This document shows, one piece after another, positions 1-11,136 of a DNA stretch of 60,207 nt. The stretch comes from Gryganskiella cystojenkinii. Its lineage: Eukaryota > Mortierellomycota > Mortierellomycetes > Mortierellales > Mortierellaceae. The position numbers and the translations under genes are program-made. The notes under the pieces were generated by a model. That model had not been told where the DNA came from. It saw only the letters and a program-made list of their open reading frames with translations, and did not search any database. Position 1 is the first letter of the stretch. Every line of letters starts with the position of its first letter. The stretch spans positions 6,477 through 66,683 of the forward strand of contig JAAAIG010000106.1 of assembly GCA_015852425.1 (NCBI GenBank), read 5' to 3'.

Positions 1-189
1 AGGTGCCCAAAGGATTAAAGCCCGCAGTTTTTTCGCAAACCTGCAGTGGACACCTGTAAAAAAGAATTTTCGCCAGCAGAAAAATTTTTTTCACCCTCTT
101 GCTTCCTTTCCATCTCCTAATTAGACAATTCGAGTTCTCTTCTAAAGGAACTCTCTTTGTCTTATAAATAAAAAAAAAGCAAAAAAAAC

Positions 190-1750
190 ATGGCTGCCAG
201 GTAGGTTCTTCAAGATCATTCCCTCCCGTCCTTCTCTTTTCGATCATCAATCTCATCACTCTCATCATCGAAGGAAAAAAAGAAGAAAACTAGGAAGAAA
301 AGAGGCCTGGATGACAGAAATAGGGTCGTCTTCCTTTGTGGATGGGAACACCTCTGATCGGGATCGTGACGGATTAGAAATCGCACAAGGGATAAACAAG
401 GATCCATCATCATCTATTGGATTGATTCGTTTGATGAAAGATGGATCTAATCTGCGATCAAAAAACAGTGATCCATGCCCTGAGGTCAATAAGAGGTCCT
501 CTCTTGTTCCCTCAATTCACGAGTGTGGTCTCCTCTTTTCTTTTGGGTTGTCGACTCACCACCTGCTTATCCATGACCTGTCGGCCTTTTTCTCCCCCCT
601 TTACCTATCTCTACCTCCATTATCGGAAAGACCTTTTTACGCTAACCTTTATCGGCCTTCTTTTTTCAATAATTCTAGTAACGATAACTCTGGTCTCGAG
701 CTCGACCAGAACGAGATCGAGGTAAATATTAGCGCAGTGCTCAGGAAGGACGCAGCGGAGGATGCCCTTTCATGTACTTGACCCTCCGAGGAAAAACAAA
801 GAGACCGTAAACTCACCATCTTTTTTTTTCTTTCTCTGTCATTTCTAGTCCAACTGGGACGAGATCGTCGATAACTTCGACAACATGAACCTCTCCCCCG
901 AGTTGCTCCGTGGTATTTACGCCTATGGGTATGTAATTCTTTTTTTTTCTGTTCACAGGGGACAAAGAGCAAAAGAAGAAGCAGGGAGATGGCCTTGTGC
1001 ATGCTTTACTTTGCCTGCAAGTCAGCTCAGGAGAAAGCCAAAGGGGGCTCATCACAAGATCAAGGGGACTAATTGCATATCTTTTTTCTTGTCTTCTCAA
1101 ACCATAGTTTCGAGCGTCCCTCGACCATTCAGCAGCGTGCCATCCTCCCCGTCATCAAGGGTCGTGATGTCATCGCCCAGGCCCAGTCCGGTACCGGAAA
1201 GACCGCCACCTTCTCCATCTCTGCCCTTCAGAAGTTGGATACCTCCAACCCCCAGTGCCAGGCTTTGATCCTCGCCCCCACCCGTGAGTTGGCCCAGCAG
1301 ATCCAGAAGGTCGTCATTGCCCTCGGTGATTTCATGAAGGTTGAGTGCCACGCCTGCATTGGTGGTACCAACGTCCGTGAGGATATGAAGCGTCTCGAGG
1401 CCGGTGCCCATGTCGTCGTCGGTACCCCCGGTCGTGTCTTCGACATGATCAACCGTGGTGCTCTCAAGACCGACTCCATGAAGATGTTCATCCTCGATGA
1501 GGCCGATGAGATGTTGTCCCGTGGTTTCAAGGATCAGATCTACGATGTCTTCCAGCGTCTCCCCCCTTCGACCCAGGTCGTTCTCTTGTCCGCCACCATG
1601 CCCGCTGAGGTTATGGAGGTTACCACCAAGTTCATGCGTGATCCCATCCGTATCTTGGTCAAGAAGGATGAGTTGACCCTCGAGGGTATCAAGCAGTTCT
1701 TCGTCGCTGTCGAGAAGGAGGAGTGGAAGCTCGACACCTTGTGCGATCTC

Positions 1751-1789
<39 letters not shown>

Positions 1790-1942
1790 AACACCCGCAG
1801 AAAGGTCGATTGGTTGACCGAGAAGCTCACTGCCCGTGAGTTCACTGTCTCGGCCATGCACGGTGATATGGAGCAGGGTCAGCGTGAGGTCATCATGAAG
1901 GAGTTCCGTTCCGGTTCCTCCCGCGTCTTGATCGCCACCGAT

Positions 1943-1977
<35 letters not shown>

Positions 1978-2173
1978 CTTGGTCATCAACTACGATCTCC
2001 CCTCGAACAAGGAGAACTACATCCATCGTATCGGTCGTGGTGGTCGTTTCGGTCGTAAGGGTGTTGCTATCAACTTTGTCACTGCTGATGACACCCGCAT
2101 GCTCCGTGAGATTGAGCAGTTCTACTCTACTCAGATCCTTGAGATGCCCATGAACGTTGCTGATCTTATCTAA
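190..2173 (+). CDS. TIF1: ATP-dependent RNA helicase eIF4A (translation initiation factor 4A)
   Basis: DEAD-box RNA helicase of the eIF4F cap-binding complex; it unwinds 5' leaders in the cytoplasm so that 40S subunits can scan. Four exons read continuously: 190-200, 679-721, 849-928 and 1108-2173, giving 399 aa, the usual eIF4A length. The last exon carries all helicase motifs in order: Q motif ([12 protein letters not shown]), motif I AQSGTGKT, Ia [44 protein letters not shown] and [15 protein letters not shown]. The start is fixed by the tiny first exon ATGGCTGCCAG, followed by GTAGGT. All introns are GT-AG and sit near the 5' end. Codons strongly favour C-ending triplets (GTC, ATC, CTC, ACC), as expected for a highly expressed gene. 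It converges on the zinc-finger gene downstream. Confidence 0.97.
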
Positions 2174-2794
2174 ATGCTGCCCCTGTCCCCCTCAAGTCTC
2201 GGAGCGGCGGTACCGTTTACCCCCACCCCTTCTGTTTGGTTGATTTCGACTAAAATGAAAAAAGAGAGGTTCCTCTTTCGGTTTCTTTTTTTTATATTTT
2301 TTTCAAATGATGAAAACAATAATGTAGGTTTTGTGAAAGCAACAAAAAAAAAGGATTATTTTTTCGTTTCTTGTTTTTCATGAAGAGGAGCTGTGTCTAT
2401 TAGCATCTGGCATGAGAGTTGAAAGGATGTTAAAGATTAAGCAAAGATTCTAATCTTTTATTTTTTTTTATTTTTTCCATCACTTTTTGCTTCCTTGCGG
2501 TTTCCTCCTTCTCCTTCCACCGGCCTCGAATTTTTCTCCTTCTTTTTCGCTTTCTCTTTCCTATCCTTGTTGTTTTGTGCAGTAGAATGCAAAACAAATA
2601 AATACTTTTTCTTTTGAGATGGAAAAAAAAACTACAAAGTCTCCTTTGTCCACTGATCAATGAACGTTGAAGTGAAATAGATGAAAATGATAGATGGAGC
2701 GGGAAAGTTTAATTAGACTGATCATGCTTGGTGTGATCTTTTTGGTGTTTGGTGATTTTTGATCGTCCTGGATTTTTGGTATTGTGCACGATAA
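2174..2794. other. Convergent 3' region between eIF4A and the zinc-finger gene
   Basis: This is AT-rich sequence with long T runs on the plus strand around 2281-2480. It must hold both 3' untranslated regions and transcript ends of the converging genes. I see no supported gene in it. Confidence 0.6.
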
Positions 2795-5700
2795 TCACTG
2801 GAAGTCCTGAGAGGGTTCTGCAGAGGTATAGTCGCACTCCATCACCACATGGTCTACAGAACCACAGTACAGGCATACATGTCTGTAGGGGCACGGAGCA
2901 TTGTTGGCCAGGAAACGACAGCCCTTAGGCGCAATGTTATAGGATAGGCAAGGTCGATGCACCATCATCGCGCCATCTCCCACACTTCCGACGCCTCCAT
3001 GTCCTGCAGGTCCAGAAGGTCCACTGACTTGTCCTGGGTTCGCATTCGGACGCCTAATAGTAATTATACCATTGCCGCCGTCATCGCTGTTGGTTTTGCC
3101 ATTGACGTTGCTTCCTGGACCATGCGCTTCCCTACTCGTAACTTTTGAGTCGTCACTTCCACCGAGTGCGACTGGAACACCCCCATTACCACCACTGCTA
3201 TTACCGCCGCTGCTAGTCGGTCCTCTACTGTGAATCGTTTCTTGAATCATCGGCGTACCGGCTTCTGTTTTGATCGTCGCAGTATTAGAAGAAGTATGAC
3301 CAGTCTCTGCCAACTTGGCAAGCGCCAGCGCCGCTGCAGAGGCCATCGGTGTTGTTGATGATGACCCCATCGAACCCTTGATGCCCGTCAGTCCTTGCCC
3401 TTGCTGCTGTAAAGATTGTCCCCCGGATCCCGGTCCTGATCCTGGTCCTGCTGGTCCGCCTGATCTTAGACTAAGGGCTGTGGAAGACGACGCCAAAGGA
3501 TTGCTTGGAGAAAATGGCAAGACCACTGATGTCGCAATCCCGGCAGCAGCCGTCGTGGAAAGCTGGTTCAATCTCGATACCATCTCCTGGGTCGCTCGCA
3601 TCATTCGCTGGATCTCTGGCATCTGCTGATGCTCAATCCCATGTTTCATCTGGTGATGAAGATGAGACATCTCCAGCTCGAGCTCGATTTGTGCTCCCAA
3701 TTGCGCTAATCGGGCATCAGATTCAAGAGCCTTGGTCGTTGCCTCGTTCAAACTTGCCGACAGGGAGACGAACCGCTGCTGAAGTTGTTGCAGATCCATC
3801 GTGCATCGGTCAATGATCTCAAAGGCCAGGGACATGTCACTCCTGCCAATCTCACCCTGAGGGGTCGAGACAATGTTGAGACCATTGTTGCCAAAGTACT
3901 GGGAGCTGGAGCCCCAAGGCGGTTGCTGATGACCAAGACTGGAGGCGATTGACTGTCCTTGAAGAGTCGTGGGACCGGGGGTCGCCTTTGTTACCGTAGT
4001 CGTCGCAACAGCGCTGACAGGGAAGGTGGAATTCGTGGGGGAAGACTGCTGTTGAGTCATCCTGCTAGCTGAAGAAAACAAGATGGGAGATTCCATACTC
4101 TGTTGATTCCTGCGAGTAGAAGAGAAAAATATCGGCGATTCTTCCTGACCAGGCTTAACTTCGTCGGTGGTACTCGTCAGTACATTGGGTTGCTGCTCCT
4201 GCTGTTGTTGGTGATGTTGTTGCTGCTGCTGCTCTTGCTGCTGTTGTTGCTGCTGCTGTTGTTGTTGCTGTGGCTGCTCCTGTTGCTGCGGATTTTGTTG
4301 TTGCTGCTGTTGTTGGAGTTGCTGCAGCTGCTGAAGTTGATGTTGATGCAATTGATATTGCTCCTCTTGCAATTGCTGTGAGTGCTGTTGACGATGAGCA
4401 GGTGAAAAGAGAACAGGTGGTTGGTCAACAAGGGTCTTGTGCATCGCAGGGGTTTCAGCTGCGGTTTCTATAGGCTGCTGTTTCCGACTGGCGGCCGCAA
4501 AGAGGATAGGGGACTCGTCCGCATTGGCAGGCCTTGGTTGCATTTCCACATCCGGTTGCTGCCCGCCGCTGGTCTTTTTAGTACGCTCTTGCTCTCGTGG
4601 GGATGGAGGGCGACTGTTGTTGCCATTTGGTCGAACGTTGACAGCCGAATGGTTTGACGTCTCCACCCCAGGTTTTCTACGATCCGCATCTCGATCATAG
4701 CTCTTGTTCTCGTCGACTCGATCATTCCGATTCGATCGAGATCTCTCTATGCCCTTATCTCTGTCCTGCTCTCTCGTCCTATCACTGCTGATGCTATTGC
4801 TACCGCCACCACCACCACCACTGTAACTACCAGACTCTCTGGAGAGCGAGGGTGGATCACGTTGTCGACTATCCTGATAGTCTCTTGACCGTTGATGCTG
4901 CTGAAGGTGCTGCCGGTCACGATCCATCTCCTCTTGACGAAGTCTTTGTTCTCTCAGTCTCTCTCGTTCCCTGGCCGTCTCCAGTTCCTGCTCCAGCTTC
5001 TTGGCAATCCTTGGGTCACGGTTAGGTCGACCAGGCTGAGGCGAAGAGTTGGACGAGGACCGACTCATTGGTACCGTTTCTGCTCGAAGAGCGGCTGTAC
5101 TTATGCTTCCAGTGGCAGTATGATCCTCATACGATGATCCGCCAGTCTTCACTCGCTTGGACGCGGGCTGTTGAGCCGTCGATTGAACACCAGATTCGAC
5201 TTCGTTGTGGGACCTTCTGGCGGCCGAAGGCGTAATTATACCCTCTGCTGGGATGGCATTCGCGCCAGTCGCAGAGAGTGAGGGTTTTGCAGCACCGTCT
5301 GTCATCGCACTGTCGCCGGCCTGCCGGAACAGTACTGGCTCCGTATCCTCCTTCTTGACGGTGCGTAATGTGATTCCGCTGCTGCTGGTGCTCTGTTTAG
5401 AGCCCACTTCCGCAGCTGGTGCCTGAGGAGTCATGAATTTGGTCGGCAAGGACTGCGAAAGCGTGGCTGTTTGAGGATTGTAATCCTTGCTCTTGGTCGT
5501 CTGGACTGGTTGCGTTTTACCTGATGGTCTTGACGAGATTGGGTCCAAGCTACCATTAGAGGTGGAGGAGTTGGTCGAAGAGTGTTTGACCGAAGTGCTG
5601 GCAGGGGCGGTTTGAGATGGCGTCGATCCAGATGTCGACGACGGCTGTGTTGTCAGCGGTGCCTTAGATGGGGTCTGAATCGAGGAATTAGGCCCGTTGA

Positions 5701-6935
5701 AAACAGTCATCTTGATAGAGGTCGTCAACGGCAAAGATCCAGCTTCGGTCATGGTAGCCGACAAAATTTTGGGATCCGTAAACTTTCTCGAAAGAGGAAG
5801 AGGTGGGTTGGAGTTCGATCCGATCCCAGGAGAGGTGGGCGGTTGCGAGACTGTCGTTGGGGTCGTTGGGTTGCTGCCTGTAAAGAGTCCTCTGCGGGGA
5901 CTATTTGCGTCATTCCCTGATTGTTGTTGCCTTGGGTTTCCTACTGAACTGCTTCCGGCAGGTTTTTGGCTTGTTGTGAGCGTAAGCGAGTTCACGCGAA
6001 TCTGTTGCTGCTGCTGAGGTTTGTTTGATGTCGAGAAGATGATCGAGGGCTGACTCTTTGCAGGCGCCGGGTCCGGTATAGTATCCTATAAAAAAACATA
6101 AAAGTCATCCATGATTAGTCTTTAATGAGATGAGCATACAAAACATAAGCAACAAAGGTGCTGGGTCGCGAGATCTCACCTTGGTACTCAATCCTACACC
6201 GCCGTTCTTTTCCTGATTATGCTTGCTACTTGCCGTAGTAACGGATCGCTGTGTTAGAAGAAGCTCCCGAAGATCGAAAGCTTCTCTCGAGACGTTCGAT
6301 GGATCCTCCACTTGATGGAAATGGTGGTGATCCACGCCGGTAACATTTCCTGCTTCACTACCTCCACCTCCGGCAGCCTGGGACTCTTCCCAACGTCTTG
6401 TACGAAGCTCGGTGATGGGCGCATCGTGTTGAGGAGGTGTAGGGGGAGGTGGCCCATGGATAATGATTCCTTCTGTCATGGGACGATCATTATACTGGGA
6501 CGAAGAGGACGGGTGCCGTTGATGTTGCTGTTGTTGTTGGTACGAGAGCGGGATGCTATTGATGCTGCTTCCACTACCATTAGAACTGTAATGATTGACG
6601 TTGTTGTAGGGGTGCTGCGGTTGTTCACGCAAAGATCTCAAAGAGATGCCCAGTTCTGGCTGACTGGGTCCCAGGGGGATGTTCATGTCTCTTGAGTAAT
6701 GATCTCTAGGGTGGTCCCGGGGATCACTGTGATGGTCGTAGCCCGAGGACATAGAAGTGTTGTAATAATAACTGGCATGGAAACCAGGTGGACCCGCAGT
6801 GTTGGATCGTCTGGATCGGGTATCCGAGAGAGCCGTGGAAGAGGCACGCTTGTTTCGGATAGTTTGCTGTCGTTGACGAAGCGTGTCCTTGTATGCGTTC
6901 CTCTTGTCGCCACTGTTCCGTTGCTGTTGATCCAT
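2795..6935 (-). CDS. Large low-complexity protein with C-terminal CCCH plus CCHC zinc fingers
   Basis: Two exons, 6935-6181 plus base 6180 (exon 1, ending after STK) and 6085-2795, joined in phase 0 across a GTGAGA...AG intron; product about 1348 aa. The middle is disordered and S/T/Q/P-rich, with an arginine/glutamate-rich segment (IAKKLEQELETARERERLRE) likely to be helical, a long polyglutamine tract (plus-strand 4190-4370), and a possible coiled coil encoded about 3610-3840. The last 53 residues hold C-x9-C-x8-C-x3-H followed directly by C-x2-C-x4-H-x4-C, a zinc knuckle. That pairing suggests an RNA- or nucleic-acid-binding protein, but I do not recognise a named family. Around the polyQ tract the motif E-S-P-I-L-F-S-S-x-x-R-x-Q-Q recurs four times. 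The 5' end (ATG at 6935) is the first in-frame start of the Q-rich first exon; an upstream untranslated exon is possible. Confidence 0.8.
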
Positions 6936-7700
6936 ACTGAAGAGGACCGACCGAAAGAGTTCGAGGATGTCGAGGTCCCCAAGTTTGATGATCTACTGTT
7001 ACTTCGTTGCCAGTAAGCAAAACTGTTGAATAGTACAGACGAGAAGTAGCTCCAATCTGAGTTTTGAAAGCAGAGATTGAGGATCAGAAGAGTGAGTCGA
7101 TGGAGGATGTCATCCTTTGAAATGAACCGGCTGGACCCCCACAGCAACCTCAATACAATACAGTGACGTCCTTGTCACTTAAGGGGTGTTTTGGCCCCCT
7201 AAAAACGTTTTTTTTTTTTTTTTTTTGCACAGAAGTCCGTGGTCTAGAAATCCTCGCAAGCTCCTGTTTATCGATTACAAGTGACTATCGATTGTCATCG
7301 CTTTGTTACTTCACTCTTCAGTTTTTGCTCCCTCTCTGCTCTTCGCTTACATTGCAACTCTATAGGGTTCACAAGATGGGTAACTCGAATGCTCCCAAAC
7401 TGTACGCAGCGTCCTCGCCTGACAGCTCCAGTTCTCAAGAACAAAGAGCACACCGCCTCGTCCTCGATCGGTCACTATACTTTGAATCTTTGATCTCCTA
7501 CACATAGCCTGAGTTCGGATGAGAATACAGAAAACGAAGATCTGCGAGTGTATGGACGCCTTGTTCTCTGCCCAAGAAACCGCGATTCAGCTAGAACCTC
7601 AGTGACCACGTCGTGCAAGCCCATGCCGATACCAACGCCAAGGAGTCGGATGTCTCAACAGCGATGGGAACTAACAATCCTGCCGAGAAGGTTGTCAATA
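6936..7700. other. Upstream region of the zinc-finger gene
   Basis: Intergenic sequence with a T run at 7207-7226. A short open frame from 7375 (MGNSNAPKLYAASS...) ends after 44 codons and may be the start of the decayed zinc-finger gene that follows, but I cannot join it. Confidence 0.4.
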
Positions 7701-8555
7701 TCTGTTGATGAAAAGATGGAAAGTCGAGTAAGTCATTCTCTGAACGCACCGTTATGAAGCAACATGCGGCCCTCCACTGGAAGCTCTTCCCGTGTCCTAA
7801 CTGTGATCATGGTCTACTGGATCAATGCAGTTTGAGTCGACATGTGTTAACACGGGGAAAGCCAAAGGTAGCAGAACCTATGTTGACAGTCCAACTGATA
7901 AGTACAGTAGATTCGAACCTCTGTTCCAAAGTCTGAGAACACGGTCAAGGAGCGTGTCAATGGTCCAATTGCACGGCGGGTCTTTCCCAAACGGCCAAGG
8001 GCATCCAGATCCATCTGACAGAGTACCACGTCGGGACCCGCAATTCCGCCTCTGCATGTTATTGAAAAAGCTGTATGCAAATACCGAAAACAAACCTCAC
8101 CAAAATGGAACAGCTTGCGCGGGATACAACAAGCCCAAAACTTGTCCTATTGCCCACTTGAGGTCTCACGAAGGCAACGGGGAACAATCTCATTAAGGAG
8201 CACAAGGGCAAGAGCATGTTCAATGGAGCGTACAGAGCGACTTTCTCAATCAGGGACAATCTATGTCGACATAAAAAAGACTCAAGGAACCCAGAATTGT
8301 AGAAGAGCCTTCAGCCGAAATTCTGACACACATATGCGTATTCATACAGGTGAAAGGCCTTTTGTATGTTCTATCTACGCGGAGGCCCTTCACGCAGTCC
8401 TCTCATTTGAACACTCAATGGAAAAAATGAGAAAATTGCCAACGGTCCTGATTCAGTTTAATAAAAACCAGCAAACAATGGGGTCCTTGAAGATATGCAA
8501 ATACGACGCCTGCACTAGGAGGATAGGAACTGAAACAGACGTTCTAAGTCTTTAA
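7701..8555 (+). pseudogene. Decayed C2H2 zinc-finger protein gene
   Basis: Pieces of tandem C2H2 fingers are spread over all three plus-strand frames. Near 7754-7860 lies HWKLFPCPNCDH followed by SLSRHVLTRGKPK, where the final histidine position reads R. Near 8240-8280 is TFSIRDNLCRHKK. Near 8310-8375 is RAFSRNSDTHMRIHTGERPF with the classic HTGERPF linker, then VCSIY, where the second zinc cysteine is replaced by Y. The next finger continues one frame over as FTQSSHLNTQW around 8392-8424. Frameshifts and stops between the pieces mean no intact protein can be read. An intact C2H2 transcription-factor gene with sequencing errors is the alternative, but several ligand losses argue for decay. 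Confidence 0.55.
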
Positions 8556-9026
8556 AAATACTTGATATAAGCGAGTCGAAATGGCTGTATGTTTATTACA
8601 TTGGGCTAGATTCTTTCTATGAGTGGAGGAAGAAGAGGAAAACGAAGAGACGCCGAGGATATAAATGGAGGAAGAGGGCAGTCCTTGGAAAAAATAAAAA
8701 AGAAAGAGCATAAGAATGGAGAAAAGAAAAATGATCATGGTCATAACGAGATTGGAGGAAGAGACCAGAGATGGAGGTTTCGCTTGAAAAAAAGGAGGAA
8801 AGTAGTAAAAAGTGATTTGTGAGGAGAAAAAGGCAAGGAAGACATCCTCGACTATGAAGAAGATGAAAATGTTGGTACATGATTATAGGATTGGTTGTGT
8901 GCAGGAAACAAATGCCAGTGCAAGTCGGAACGAACGGAAAGGGAAACTAATAGAACAGAAGACGCGATGCTACTAAAATACAAAAAACACAGTTGACCAA
9001 AAAACATGGAGAGTGAAAGGGACCGT
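8556..9026. other. 3' flank between decayed zinc-finger gene and next gene
   Basis: Purine-rich plus strand (8610-8870, GGAAGAAGAGG-like). It probably holds the 3' untranslated region of the minus-strand gene ending at 9027. No gene seen. Confidence 0.5.
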
Positions 9027-11136
9027 TTACCAGACACGGTCATCGCCACCAAAGTAATCGGGGCGTTCACCGTTCTCGTCCGCACCACGGCGCTGGAGCG
9101 TACCACGGAATGCCGACGGCTGGAGCCTGGTCTTGATCGCGGCATGACAGGGGTTGCGAAGGTACCGGACAGTTGGCGTGGCCGAGAATCCAGTCTGACG
9201 ACTCTCAATCAACATGGGACTGGATGAAGTGGAAGACGACGATGAAGCGGCATCATCCTCAGAGGGGATCGAGGTCATGGGTGAGACTCGAGTCGAGGGT
9301 CCGACCATGAAGTTCATCTCACTGGCATCTACGGAATACCGGCGCATACTCTTAAGCATCCGACGGCGGTTCGCGTTCTGCTCTAGGCGGGTGGGAGTAC
9401 CCTGACTGTTCAACAGATCCGAGAGCAAAGAACGACGAGGAGTGGAAGAGGGGGAGGCGATATTGACCTTTTGGAAATAAAAGGAGTCCGTACACGGACA
9501 GTAAGTGTTAGATACGTGATATCGACTGGTGGAGTCAAATATGGGATAATTTTGACGATGATATGGAAGAGGCGGGGAAGAAAAAGTTCGAGACGAGAGA
9601 TGTGGAGATGGAGCTGCTGCCAAGGTCAAGCCATCGAGCATCGCCAGCATATTGTTGAGTCCACCGCAGCAGTTGTCGAGGCAGTGGCAGCCATTACCAG
9701 GATCCAACCATTCAGCGTCTGCCGTCGTCGTTGTGTTGGAACGACGGATATCGAAGGATTGCCGAGGTGGACCAAAAGTAAAGATTGAAATCACTGAAGG
9801 TTTCGATCCTTCTTCGAGGAAGGTCTGCTTGGACGCTGTCGTCAAACCTGTGGTCAAGTTCGGACTCATCGCAGCAAAGCAGCTGCTGTCCAAGTCGACG
9901 TTATGACAGACTCCGTTTGAAAGAGGCGTTTGTTGTTGTGGTGGTGGTTGTTTTGGTTGCATATTTGCTTGTTTTCTTGCTGATTTGTCGAGGAAAGGGA
10001 AACGATAGTCGCTCAATGAATGTCCAAGGTAACATGCTTTGTCGAATAGAAATTGCTTTGGAGATGGGGATGGTCGAGGTGTGGGGTTTGGAGGTAGGGG
10101 TCGACGCCTTTTATAAACTGCCTGAAAGCGGTTTACGTTTTTCTTACCTTGACGAGTTTACCACTCAAAGGACCAGAGGGAACGCTGACCATAGTGTAAT
10201 CGCCTACGAAAGCAAGGTGACAACCAGAGAGAACAAGAGGTCAATTTTCGAGGTCATAGTAAAATTTTGTGGTTTTGGGAAGTCTGATCTGCAAAGGAGG
10301 GCCAACGGTCTTGGTGGCACAACATTTAGGCCACGGTGGAAAAGTGTACAGGCGTGACTAGCCACGTTTCTCTCACACAAGAAGAAATAACCGCAATATC
10401 GAGGCAAAGCAGATGTGGTTGTTTTCGAGATTGTGTTTTTGCAACGGTCAAGGTATAGTCCCAAGTGATGCACGGTGGAAAATAACAATAAAAAAATGTG
10501 AAGAATCTCTTTCCCACCTGAGGGAAAAAGCACAAGAGACACACAAAACCGTTTGTAAACCGTTCTGTCATTGCTGCACCAGGCTCTGTTCATTCTTACC
10601 ATCCTTCTTTTGATGCGATCCAGAGGGATTCACAGCGGCAGTAGTAGCAGTGCTGCTCACATTTACGAGACCGGCGTTAGACAGACTACGCTGAAGCTGA
10701 GCCATCGAGATTGCACCCTCGGACTTGCGTTGAACGTGACGCGTGTGGTGAACAGGCGAGGCAGAACCCTCAGAGATATCGATCGTGTCGTAATAACGAC
10801 CGCTGCTTGCGGCGTAATACGAAGGGTGATCATAGTGCTCGTGATGAGAGGCGACAGCCAAACAACTCACAGAGCGACGGTGGTAGCTACCAGGGCTAAA
10901 AGAGGACAAAGGGATCGCGTTGTTTCGAAAAAAGAAAGGATCAATACCTGCTCCATTTTTGGAGCGTTTTTGCGACAAGTGCACGGTGGCTATTATGCGC
11001 TTGGCTTGGATTGTTACCTTTTGCGGACACCGTATCCAGCCTTGGGTTGAAGAGAGGCAAGACTATCAAAAGATCCGGCAGGGGTATGATCGAATCGATC
11101 GAGCTTGAAATGACTCTGGGCAGGGTTGACGAGCAT
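9027..11136 (-). CDS. Unrecognised Ser-rich protein, three exons
   Basis: Exons 11136-11018, 10895-10600 and 9979-9027 join in frame (phases 2 and 1) to give about 455 aa. The first exon begins MLVNPAQSHFKLDRFD and ends at AAAAG/GTAACA; the second starts after CTCTTTTAG and ends GATG/GTAAG; the third follows AAATCAG. The product is rich in Ser, His, Tyr and Arg, has no membrane segment or signal peptide, and carries basic Ser motifs (RRSVS, RKSEG, RRYSVD) typical of kinase targets. A cysteine cluster (CHCLDNCCGG) lies mid-protein. The C-terminus (RLQPSAFRGTLQRRG, then DYFGGDDRVW) looks compact and conserved, but I do not recognise the family. The 620-base second intron is long for this window. 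The stretch 9478-9760 could be an additional in-frame intron, since a TCTAAC branch site and CCAAAAG acceptor precede 9470. Confidence 0.6.

Noticed and set aside
1097..2026. 309-codon open frame antisense to eIF4A
   Set aside because: It mirrors the strongly biased codons of the eIF4A exon, which leave few stops on the opposite strand. The product is a monotonous Asp/Gly/Leu/Thr mixture with no family resemblance.
4103..4431. Leucine-, alanine- and serine-rich frames at 4.1-4.4 kb
   Set aside because: Out-of-frame readings of the CAG/CAA polyglutamine tract of the zinc-finger gene.
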